Below are positions 49,259 through 59,492 of a stretch of DNA of 64,000 nt, piece after piece; the first letter of the stretch is position 1; every line of letters begins with the position of its first letter. The notes below the pieces were generated by a model. That model saw only the letters and a program-made list of their open reading frames with translations. It was not told where the DNA came from and did not search any database. A program made the position numbers and the translations under genes. This DNA is from Brevipalpus yothersi (Eukaryota > Arthropoda > Arachnida > Trombidiformes > Tenuipalpidae), in assembly GCA_003956705.1 (NCBI GenBank), contig QZCP01000667.1:308623-372622 (forward strand), given 5' to 3'.

Positions 49259-51046
49259 TCTAATAGAAGATCAGAAAGTAACAAGTTTTCAATTAAATCA
49301 CAAAGAGAACAATTGATCGAATTATACTTTGTGTGTGTCAAAATGTTGTTTGAGAGAAAGTTCAGAGGATAAGACTCCAAAGAAACTAACTGTCAAATGA
49401 TTACGTGGACTAATGTTGAGATAAGAATGTTCCAGAGTAATTTCGACACAATTTCACTTTAACTACAATTTTCTGTGTTGATTACTCTTCTCTCTCTCTC
49501 TCTCCTTCTCTCTTTCAATCTCTTCAACAACAGAAACTCGAGCATTTAAATGGGGGGATATAAGTGGGGGGAAACAAATCAAATCAGATCAGATTCAAGC
49601 ATTTAGTTCATTACAGATGGTAAAAGCTGTCGACAAGCGATTCGATGAACAAGCACTGCCTCCATACTATCGGCCAATAGAATGATTGATCGTGTAAATC
49701 ACTATCAACCACCATTTTGTCAAAATGACGTTCACTGAGATTGTGAACATAATTAGTCAAAGAGTCAAGAGCGTTGGCTAGAAGGGATGAAGTGAGAGAA
49801 AGAGAGAGAGAGAGGAACATCAACAAAAATATATGGCCATCATAGTAGGAAACCTTGACACCATGCCATAGAGTTGAAGGTTAATTTCTCAGTTAAATAT
49901 TGGAAAAATTAACACAATCAAGCAAGGCTATTAAGGAAAATGGTACAGCTCACAATTGTCAATGTTATGAGTAAAAGAGAGAGAGAGAGAGGAAGCTGTC
50001 AAGCAGCACTATGCTTGCGTGTCCTTCTGCGGTAAACCTACATTACAATTTTCAATCGATTCCAAAAACGGGAAACAATTTCTTGACTTAAATTTTGACA
50101 GCCAACTAGAAATTGTAAAGAAGAGAATATTTCAATAAGCTTATAACAAATCAATTATCATCTTTTGGGAGATGGTAATATTCATAATTGAGAGACGAGT
50201 GATTAATATTGTAGCAATACACACAATCACAATATCAGCTCTCTCCACCGAAAGCTTACCTGAATGTATTGACTTGTGTTGACAAGATTGTGGATACAAA
50301 TAGAAATAATTTTCTGGCCAAATAAATCAGATATTAAAATGTTATCACTACAAATGAATCCAGAGTTGTGTGTGATGAACAGTAGATCAATCAATTAATC
50401 AATAATGATAACAAAAAAAAAGTTGAAACACAAAATAAAGTCAAGTCTAGACTGAAGAGAGAGGTACGAAATGAAAACAAAACTGAGCGCGATCAGGACG
50501 TCTCAAGTGGAGGCTCGACTAAACCTTGCTCGTGGATGAAGTGAAAAAGTTGATTTTCGGGTTCAATTTTTTTGAATATCTTGAGTTTTAAATTTTAAAG
50601 ATGAAGAAGAAGACACAGTTGAAATAGTTGATGGATGGATAGATTTGTTGAGTTGATTAGTTGGAGAGAGCTGGGTTTGTTTATGAGAAATTTTTTCGAG
50701 ATTTTTTCTTTTCCCATGCAAATTTCATTGTTGAAACTTTCTCAGATCCTGTGAACATTGTTCTTACACTGTTAGAATCGAATGTCCTATGAATACAAAC
50801 ATTATACATGTGAGGATGGTTGAGGAGTCAATTTTTTGTCATTTCCAGATCAACAGTTAATGGATCAAAATCAACATATGCGAGTGTTAGTAATGAAAAT
50901 AAGCTTTCAAGAGAAAGAATGATACAAAATATTTTTTGCATTAAAAAAATATTCAAACAAGAACAACATTCATTATCAATTTGTTAAGAATTTCCAAAAT
51001 CATATGCCAATTTACAGAGGCTCCATAAGATTCCAAGAGTCAATAA
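49259..51046. other. Intergenic region, possible SMIM14 5' UTR
   Basis: No coding gene seen. A GC-richer patch at about 50485-50540 and a minus-strand CAG/GTAAGC donor near 50260 could mark an untranslated SMIM14 first exon and promoter; this is inference. CT and GA runs occur at about 49489-49512 and 49977-49991. The frame at 49611-49826 ends in a GA-run artefact. Confidence 0.4.
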
Positions 51047-52285
51047 TCACATTTTCTGAACCAACAAAGCGGATGCACCTCCTCCTCCATTGCAAATTGA
51101 TGCCATTCCAAATTGTCCAGAAGATAATTGATGAACTAGGGTATTCACAATTCGAGCTCCAGACATACCGATAGGATGACCTAGGCTAACAGCACCTCCG
51201 TTAATGTTCACACGATCTGCATTCAAATTGAGTATTTTGATGTTGGCAAGTGGTACAACGCTAAATGCTTCATTGATTTCCCACATTGAAATGTCTTCGT
51301 TCTTCAAATTTTGTCTCATCAAAATTTTTCTCATCGCATCAACTGGAGCAATAGGAAAATCAATTGGAGCTACAGCATTGTCAGCAAAATCAACAATCTT
51401 GGCAAGTGGCTTTAATCCTAGTTTGGTGGCAGTTTCCATTCGCATCAGCATACAAACGGCTGCACCATCATTCAATTTACTTGCATTAGCAGCCGTAACT
51501 GTACCATCTTTTTGGAACACTGCTTTCAAGGTGGCCATCTTTGCAGCATCAAATCTTGATGGTTCTTCATCTTCACTCATAGTTTTGGTCTGTTTACGAT
51601 CAACCACATCAATTGGAATGATCTCTTTTGCTAACAAGCCTTTTTTAGCTGCTTCTATACTGCATTGATAACTTTTTTTTGCATATTCATCTTGCTGTTG
51701 TCGACTTATACCATGCACTTTGGCCGTATTTTCACCACAATTGCCCATATGAATTTGATTGAAAGAGTCCCATAAGCCATCATGAACAATACCATCAATC
51801 AACTGAGTGTGTCCATAGTTAGCTTGTCCACGTTTCAAGTAAAAAGGTACATTTGACATACTCTCCATTCCACCGGCGATCATAATGTTGGTGTGTCCAA
51901 GGGCCAAAGATTGAGCAGCAATCATGATTGCCTTCATTCCGGAAGCACATACCTTATTGATTGTCGAAGTGACCACTGACAGAGGTAGACCAGCATTTAG
52001 GACAGCTTGACGAGTTGGAGCTTGACCAACAGCAGCTTGACAAACATTGCCCAAAATAACTTCATCCACTTGATCTGGCTTAACTTTGGTGTCAGCTATT
52101 ATTGCTTTGATCGTGTGTGTTGCTAATTGAGGAGCTGAAAATTGACTTAATGTACCACGAAATGATCCGATTGGCGTTCGGAGTGCTGAAACGATCACAA
52201 CATCTGAATGTTTACCGCAGCAAAAGTGTCGAATAGGTACGATCACTTGTCTGGAGAAACTTTTTCTCAAAGAAATTGACAACAT
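51047..52285 (-). CDS. ACAT1: Acetyl-CoA acetyltransferase, mitochondrial
   Basis: A single-exon frame of 412 codons encodes a complete thiolase. It interconverts two acetyl-CoA with acetoacetyl-CoA, and in animals also cleaves 2-methylacetoacetyl-CoA in isoleucine breakdown. The first 25 or so residues are basic and lack acids (LRKSFSRQVIVPIRHF), as in a mitochondrial presequence. The thiolase core starts at DVVIVSALRTPIGSF. The acyl-accepting cysteine is C113 in NKVCASGMKA. AGGMESMSNVP follows, then MWEINEAFSVVPLANIK, the catalytic histidine H370 in GGAVSLGHPIGMSGAR, and the C-terminal base C398 in CNGGGGASALL. Length is within a few residues of the family norm and all key residues are present. 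The lack of introns contrasts with neighbouring genes, but nothing suggests a dead retrocopy. Confidence 0.95.
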   Translation of the reverse strand: MLSISLRKSFSRQVIVPIRHFCCGKHSDVVIVSALRTPIGSFRGTLSQFSAPQLATHTIKAIIADTKVKPDQVDEVILGNVCQAAVGQAPTRQAVLNAGLPLSVVTSTINKVCASGMKAIMIAAQSLALGHTNIMIAGGMESMSNVPFYLKRGQANYGHTQLIDGIVHDGLWDSFNQIHMGNCGENTAKVHGISRQQQDEYAKKSYQCSIEAAKKGLLAKEIIPIDVVDRKQTKTMSEDEEPSRFDAAKMATLKAVFQKDGTVTAANASKLNDGAAVCMLMRMETATKLGLKPLAKIVDFADNAVAPIDFPIAPVDAMRKILMRQNLKNEDISMWEINEAFSVVPLANIKILNLNADRVNINGGAVSLGHPIGMSGARIVNTLVHQLSSGQFGMASICNGGGGASALLVQKM

Positions 52286-52696
52286 ATTTCAAAGGAGATA
52301 ATTTAAAGAGAATGCACAAAAGAAGTGATTTAAAAAAATGTAAACAACAGTTTATCTATGGCACATTCGATAAGGGTAACGAAATGATTATGATTGAAAT
52401 TCTTCTCTCGATTCACTCGATAAGTTGAAGAAGTTTGAGAATCACAGTTCACAATAATAATAATAATAATCTTTGGTTGCAATACGCAACACCAACCACG
52501 TGTCAACACATGTAGCCAGAGTGAAGATTAAGGAATGATAATATTTACAAAGTTTATTAAAGTTTGGCGGTTTAGCAAAAGCAAAGGTAAAAATAATCTA
52601 TAATAGATATTAAATAGATTGCTTATAAAATGAGAATTAAATTTTGAGTATGGTAAGATCAAGAAGTGAAAGTTGACGATAGCTTAAGATAGAGCA
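52286..52696. other. Intergenic region, ACAT1 promoter and MMP 3' end
   Basis: About 410 nt between two minus-strand genes. It contains an AAT trinucleotide run (52455-52472) and the MMP poly(A) signal at 52553-52558. Confidence 0.55.
52553..52558 (-). other. Poly(A) signal AATAAA, MMP gene
   Basis: TTTATT on the + strand, about 140 nt past the MMP stop codon. Confidence 0.45.
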
Positions 52697-54857
52697 TCAA
52701 TTTAATCTTAAGCTAAACATAGGCACTAGAATTAGCAGAAGGGTGAGGAGGACGGTGTTAGGACTAGAATGATGAGCAAAACCAGAAGGATCTGGAACGT
52801 GTGAACAAAATTCGTTGAACCATTTGTGAGCTGAAAATTTGGGAGTTTTTGATTTGACTGACATAGTTCGTCCATCGAATTCCCAGAAAAATTTACCCTT
52901 AAAAAAATATGCAATATCTAGGGGGAGGAAAAAAGTTCTAGAGACCTGGATTAAGTTTCGAATGACTAACCTTGTTTTGGATATGAAAAGACAGCATCTA
53001 TATTTTCTGGTATACCTTTCCACACAGAAAGATTACGTGGATAAGAGACCTCAACTCTGTTGGTCTTTTCATCGAATTTCCAATACTTATTTCCACTGAT
53101 GAAGTATGCGTTCTGCTGAGCTCCAAATTGGAATGCAGCATCAAGTTTTGGCAAGTTTGGCGGCAAACCAAGTGAAGCGAGTGATTTTGGATATCCTGGT
53201 AAAAGATCTTGGCCATCATATCTCCAATACTGTTTCCCTGAAATCATAGAGAAGCTGTTTATGATGGATCTCAGAACAGAAAGACAGCAAACCTTGGAAA
53301 AAAATGATATATTGATCAGCTGTCTGATAGGCTGCATCAACTTGAGAGTAAGAAAGAGGCAATTCCTTCCACAATACATTAGTAGCAGTGGGATAGTCGA
53401 GGTTCAGTCGTCCTGTTCTTAACAACAATCTCCAATAATGCTACACCAAGAGCAAAACAATTAGCATCCATTCATCTTGCACATTTATACTCACTCTACG
53501 TTTAAAAAAGAAAACTTCGTTTCTAAGATATGCTACAGCATCAAAAACGCTACCACATGTTTCTGGAGCGGTGTGGTCCGCAGGCTCGGCAGTTTGGTCA
53601 GGATCTGGCCATGATACTGTAGGATGTGAATAAACCGTTGTTCTTCGTGATGGTATAGGGCCATCCCTAGCTCCTGTAAGAGAGAGAGAGAGAGAGAGAG
53701 ATTTTGCTTATTAGCTTCCAAAATTGTGAGGCAAAATGAATGATTGAGTAATCGAAACCTCAATTTTTAATCATCCTCATTCAGATTTATCTACAATTTC
53801 TGCACCTCAACAAGTTTTCAAATAGACTGGTTGAAATTTTCTCCAAGAGATGCTAAACTCAATCAGAACACAAATAAGATAGTTAGATGGACTGATTTTC
53901 AGATAATAAATGCACAGACAGCAATTTTCTTTCTAATGAAAAACAGAACTGAGTGAATGAAATTATAAAAACTCAAGCAGAACCAAGTACTTCTGATTTC
54001 TCTACACAAAAAAATGAGAAATGTGTGATACATACCATAAATATATTGAATACCATCTATGTCATCTTGAGCAAGCTCAGAATCTATATGCCAATGTTTT
54101 ATTGGAGCACCGTACATAATTGCATCTCTATCTGGAGTATGCTCAAGGCCAAGAGAATGTCCGATTTCATGCAAGACTGCAACAAATACGGGTTTAAGAC
54201 CTGCAGAAGATTGAGATGTTGAATATTCTGAATACTCAGAAAAAGATGATCAATAACACACTAGCATTATGATTTTCTTCTCTAGTTGATTCTATCCACA
54301 ACTCATCAGGATCGAGATGAATATCTCCTCCCATTCCTGGACCAGGGAAATAAGCGTGCCCCAAATCCCCTCCAGGACCATCGAAATCATATTTATCACC
54401 ATGTCGTCTTGGTGGAATTGATATAATGATATCTGCAGCGCCGTTACCAACTTCAATGAAATCCAGTTTGGAATATTTGCTCCATAGTTTGAAAGCGTGA
54501 TAAATTTGTAATCGAAATCTTCCCATTGGAACGGCTGGGGGATTATCTTTAACACTTGGAGTGGAAAGATGGTCAAAATTATAATCCCGATTAGGCGTTG
54601 AAATTCTAATTGATTGATTTCTATTTTGAAATGAATTTGAAATCTAAAATTGTGCCTCCACTACTAGAAATGTAAACTCTATCGATATTCTAAGCGTAAG
54701 AATTTGCCATTATCTAATACTTTCACTGGAATAATTAGTCAATGAATGCTATATATCAATTGAGTCAAGAAAACTCCTAAGTTCTTATGAATATTCGATC
54801 ATCTCCCTTCTAGAAAACAAATTGAAATACTCGGAGGTCTCTTGTTCAATTATGTGC

Positions 54858-54911
<54 letters not shown>

Positions 54912-55751
54912 GTAGAATTAGTAATTCACTTACAAATAAGTTATTCGGTTAGTTGGCCATTTGTAACCCTGAATTGCATATCGCTTGATACGATCGTTTC
55001 CATTAGCAGGAATGAAATCTGGCAAGCCACATCGAGGAGTGTTGATCACTTCTAAGGTTGAATTATCAATTTGTCCAGTGATAGGTAGATTATTGAAGCT
55101 TTGTAATTTTTCGATCGCATCATGAATCAAAAAATCCAACTTCCTCTGGTTGTTGAGAGCATTTGAGTCGATAACATCAGAAGACAAGTATCCATATTTT
55201 CTTAGGTAATTCTGTTGAAGAATGAAGGGGAGTAAGTATATCAGATTCTTGAAAGCCAGGAAATACATTTATTGAGGAAGTAAGATGTGATTTCATGCTT
55301 CATCCCACTTGAAGAGCAATCAGTCATCGGGTGTTTGACACTAGCATAGACCAATATAAATTGACAGAAAAAAGTCAATTTTCATGGTGATCTCTCAGAA
55401 AAAATTCAACCCAGAATCTGAATTTGAATATGAGAATTTGCCCGGCAATCAAACTTTCAGGAAGAGAGAGTACTACAAAAAAGGTTCTTCATGAAACTAG
55501 ATAGGGAAGATTTTGAAAAAACGGATCTTTTCGCTTGTTCGGTTATTATCTCAATAATCTATCGGGTGGTCAACCCAGAACTGCCGAGTGTTGTATCTAA
55601 AAAAATTACTTACCAATACTTGAGGTGTAACTTTGTTGTCAGATGTATTAGTTGAGCTTGTTGGTAAAACTGGTAAATTTTCTACGCTAAAGAAGAGAGC
55701 ATAAAAGGCACATAAAAATGTACAAAAGCTTGTACAAAAAATTGAGAACAT
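52697..55751 (-). CDS. Matrix metalloproteinase, probably GPI-anchored (Mmp2-like)
   Basis: Zinc endopeptidase of the M10A family acting on extracellular matrix. Eight phase-consistent exons: 55751-55614, 55211-54934, 54605-54262, 54200-54036, 53673-53495, 53440-53293, 53237-52971 and 52917-52697. The product is 579 residues. A signal peptide (residues 1-22) is followed by a propeptide with cysteine switch PRCGLPD (C107) and a furin-type RIKR at 120-123. The catalytic domain carries HEIGHSLGLEH at 264-274 and the Met-turn DAIMY. A Pro-rich hinge leads to a hemopexin domain bounded by C348 and C544, with FDAVAYLRNEVFFFK and DIAYFFKGKFFWEFDG blades. The last 20 or so residues are hydrophobic (VLLTLLLILVPMF) with no cytoplasmic tail, which suggests a GPI anchor, as in Drosophila Mmp2. 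Furin activation in the secretory route is inferred. The last intron is only 53 nt, with a CCCCCTAG acceptor. Confidence 0.93.
54861..54908. repeat. (GA)n microsatellite in MMP intron 2
   Basis: GA on the + strand, so CT on the sense strand of the host gene. It lies about 25 nt into the intron after the donor of exon 2. Confidence 0.95.
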
Positions 55752-56623
55752 ATTCGGATGATAATTCGAAATAAATATTCACTGTCTGATAATAATCAGA
55801 ATACAATTAAGGCTAAGCATTCGAGGGATAAGACAAAAAACTTTGTAAAAATGTAGATATTAAATACGGAATATTCTTGAACAATTCAATGAATTTCATT
55901 GTTGATTAAATGGATTCTTACGAGCTTCAACAGCCACTTTAAAAGTTCATTACAACAATCTCAAAGACAATTCGAAGAGTGAGATCAAAATAAAATATCA
56001 AAAATTAAAATTAATGGATGATGATCACATATCGTGATGATTATCCACTTTGGTGGAAAGTATTGACTAGAATCACATGGATTTCATGATTCAGCATGAT
56101 TCAATGTGGCCTGGAATTTCCAAGGGCTTCTGGAAGGCTGGAATGACATGATACACCAACAAACAAACACACACACACATACACAAGAAAAATATTCAGA
56201 TGCAAACTGAGTGAGTATAATATTATTTGGAATTACATAGATCACCGGAAATCGGTATAAATTTCACGAGGGAAGATAAACACATCCTGACTGGGATCAG
56301 ATAAACTTGAATTTTGGAAGAAATCGCTTTTTTCCAACCACCAAACAACAAATGAATCATTTCTCAAACATCCCTATCAATGCCTTTCCCTTTTCTTCCA
56401 ACCATCGGCAGGAACAAACAAAAATAAACATAATTGAAACACAATTAATTTCCAGCAAAAATGATAATAATTAGGGTAATGATGACTAATAACGAATCAA
56501 GGTTGCAAACTTCGTTGATCTGTGAAAGTTTTGAGAGACGAAAATCGAACAAAAACCCGATTCAAGCAATTCGATTTGCAACAGAAACGTTTTTGCAAGT
56601 TGCAACCTGCAGATGACTAATGG

Positions 56624-56632
56624 GCATGCGCA
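56624..56632. promoter_or_regulatory. NRF1-like palindromic site
   Basis: GCATGCGCA matches the core of the NRF1/Ewg binding palindrome. It sits in a locally CpG-containing patch 870 nt upstream of the MMP start codon, so it may mark a promoter. The match is by motif recall only. Confidence 0.35.
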
Positions 56633-56904
56633 CTCAGAACATAGCTTTGAGAGGTTGCTATGATAACACTCAATAGATGGCATCCATAGTCCCTGAGTAA
56701 TCTGAATTGAGTGTTACCATAACAACTGTCAATATAAACACGCGTCGCGTGTTTTCATCGACATTGGGTATGATACAATTTGTATCAATGTGCAACGAAA
56801 TTCATTAGCCAAGTGAAAATTTAACAATCAGTGGCTTGAAAGCAATTTAATTTGATCTTGTTCCTAACTCGTTCTCAAGAATATATTTCTTCTGATTGTA
56901 AAGT

Positions 56905-56908
<4 letters not shown>

Positions 56909-56984
<76 letters not shown>
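56909..56984. repeat. (CT)n microsatellite
   Basis: A perfect CT tract of about 76 nt, the longest in the window. Confidence 0.95.
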
Positions 56985-56987
<3 letters not shown>

Positions 56988-57028
56988 CTCCTTAACTTAC
57001 TTGTTAAATTCATCTCGATACTGATGAT
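56988..57028 (+). repeat. Dispersed repeat, copy 2
   Basis: It repeats CTCCTTAACTTA and TTCATCTCGATACTGATGAT in the same order as 44711-44744, with seven extra bases between the blocks. Confidence 0.7.
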
Positions 57029-57846
57029 TAACAGGTGAGAAGGTAGCCTAATACTGTGAGTCTCGTAGTGATCATGTTCTGTGGTATGCTACAGGATATA
57101 GTTCAGATGAGCTCACACTCATGCTTCCCTAAAGACTGTTGGAGAGATGAGGAGATGATTCACCTTTCCCGGCATCAGCTTTTTCACAATACCACTCATT
57201 TGGCATCGTTTAATCAATTTCTCTCTTACTATGACACACCATTATCAGGGCTAAGGGTTTTCCAGAATCGAGATGATGCTTATCAAGCGTTTTGAACTTT
57301 AGTTTGATAGTAGAGCAATTTCGTTGTTAAATTAGGAAAATGCAGCCATAGTTTCCTACTCGTTTTTCCAATCCTAAAGTTAGTTTGATGAGACGAATCG
57401 TTATATGCTGCCAACTCATATCTCCCCATGTTTTGATCTCTACACCGTTCTCCAAGAAATTTTTGATCGTACGTCTACAATGATTCCGTTCTTTCTGATT
57501 CCCACAGGCTGTATTTTTCCCTACCTTGATAATTTTGATGAGACAAACTGCTCTCTATGATTAGTCTGAAGGGCCCACCGAAGATCCACTTATTTGGGCT
57601 ATGTTGATTCATTTCTCTTCCCTCTCTCACTTGTGCCAGCTCCATAGGATGAAACCCATATTTAAGCACTCACACACACATACATTGAGTCCAGTCAAGA
57701 TTGTTCTGAGACCGAAAATGAATTCACATGAATAAAGAAAGGAACCAAGAGAAGATTAATAATGTGTGTGCTTCTGTGTGGGTCTCTAATGTTGAGAAGA
57801 ATATTCTCTGTGAAGATGGTCAAGATAGTGAGATGGCATGAGAGAA

Positions 57847-57849
<3 letters not shown>

Positions 57850-57907
<58 letters not shown>
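57850..57907. repeat. (CT)n microsatellite
   Basis: A perfect CT tract of about 58 nt, continuing as a TTTC/CTTT run to about 57948. Frames on both strands over it are artefacts. Confidence 0.95.
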
Positions 57908-57927
<20 letters not shown>

Positions 57928-58468
57928 CCATCTTTCTTTCTTTCTCTTCTCCTGAGCCTTACAAAATGGCCTGAGGTGATCACGATGTCACGATTTGCTA
58001 CTGTTTGGCCCCCTGAACAAAAAAGAGAAAGAAGGAGAGAGAGAGAGATGATTTGCCTCACACATTAGACAAGTAAGATCATTTCTATCATCTCAACAAC
58101 GGTCAACATTGAGGAGGAAAGAATTATCAAATGAATATGAACTTGGTAAAAGAAGTGCCAAACGAATGGAGACAAAAGTATGAAAAACAATTTTGTCTTC
58201 ATGATGATCTCTCTCTCTCTCCTTCTCTTGAAGATTATCGATTCGCAAGTTGAGTAATTGAAAAACCATTAGAATTTGGAATGATGATAACAACTTCATT
58301 CTAATATATGGTCTAACAAAAATATTTCCTTCATCTTCCTAAGAGCTTTCATATTATTTGGTCAGAGTGCCGATAAATCTGTGATGAGCTATCAAAATGG
58401 TGTGTGTAATAAAATGGTCTTAAAAAATTGAAATCTTATTCCATCCGCTTAGCTACAGGGTTGAATTC

Positions 58469-58473
<5 letters not shown>

Positions 58474-58510
<37 letters not shown>
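58474..58510. repeat. (CT)n microsatellite
   Basis: A CT tract of about 37 nt. Confidence 0.9.
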
Positions 58511-58512
<2 letters not shown>

Positions 58513-59420
58513 AATCAATTTTTGAAAGTCTTTATGTTTGGTGGTGAATGCTGGCATTAACTGAGGCAACTCTATTAAATTAAGCATCAAAAAATGAACA
58601 AAATTTTTGGACGATATTCATCCATGTGCTATTGATTCATCCAAAAGAGAAGAGAGAAAATTTTTTCTCTTTTTTCATCCTCAAACTAGACCAATCCTCT
58701 TCTGATACTCAATTTTATTCACTGATTTTCTCTTGATTGGCTTCACTCATTGGGCTCATCACATTTGGAGCATCAATTCATCAACATGATGAAAATTATC
58801 TCTTGATAGACTGGAAATTTAGCGAATGTGTGTATGTGCCAAGGTGCGTCGGAGAGCGAGAGAGAGAAAGAAAGATGGAGAGGGATGAAAGATGAAGAAA
58901 AGCGTCTTTCAATGAAGATGAAGGTGATCAAGGCTGATGCAGAAGGAAGTAAACAACATCATCTTCTCATCCTCTCAATTGCTATTTGATTCCATTCATC
59001 AGTTGATGTGTGAAGAATGTTAAAACATGATTTCACGCTGTTGTAAGCGCATTTGTACCTTCACTAAATGTATCGCTTTACGTGAATGTTTCCTATCTCA
59101 ATCGGAATCCAATGATGAGGGCAAAATATTTCACAAAACTTACCTGAACATCTATCGAAAATCATACTCAAGGGCTTCATCATGAAAAAAAGGCGATTTC
59201 GAAATATTTCGTGACATCTGATCTCAGTTCCCTTCAACGCCATCCGTCTTGACGCTTACAGACCGATTAATAGTGCGATAAATTGAGTGAAATATCTGGA
59301 AATTAGTTTACTCATTTGAAATTCCAATCATGATCTTCACTTTCTCACTCGATTTGATTTTTTCTTCTCTTCCTTTGATATTCTTCTTCTTCTTCTTCAA
59401 CATTTCATCCTCCTCTTCAT

Positions 59421-59422
<2 letters not shown>

Positions 59423-59489
<67 letters not shown>
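59423..59489. repeat. (CT)n microsatellite
   Basis: A CT tract of about 67 nt, preceded by a TTC run (59381-59398). Confidence 0.95.

Positions 59490-59492
<3 letters not shown>

Noticed and set aside
52891..52900. TTAAG acceptor for the last MMP exon
   Set aside because: It would give an immediate in-frame stop. The CCCCCTAG acceptor at 52918 restores the hemopexin sequence DIAYFFKGKFFW.
54292..54576. 94-codon minus frame within the MMP gene
   Set aside because: An out-of-frame shadow of MMP exon 3, whose true frame carries the metalloproteinase sequence.
57056..57295. 79-codon + frame beyond the MMP gene
   Set aside because: No ATG at its start, no family resemblance and no splice signals at useful positions.
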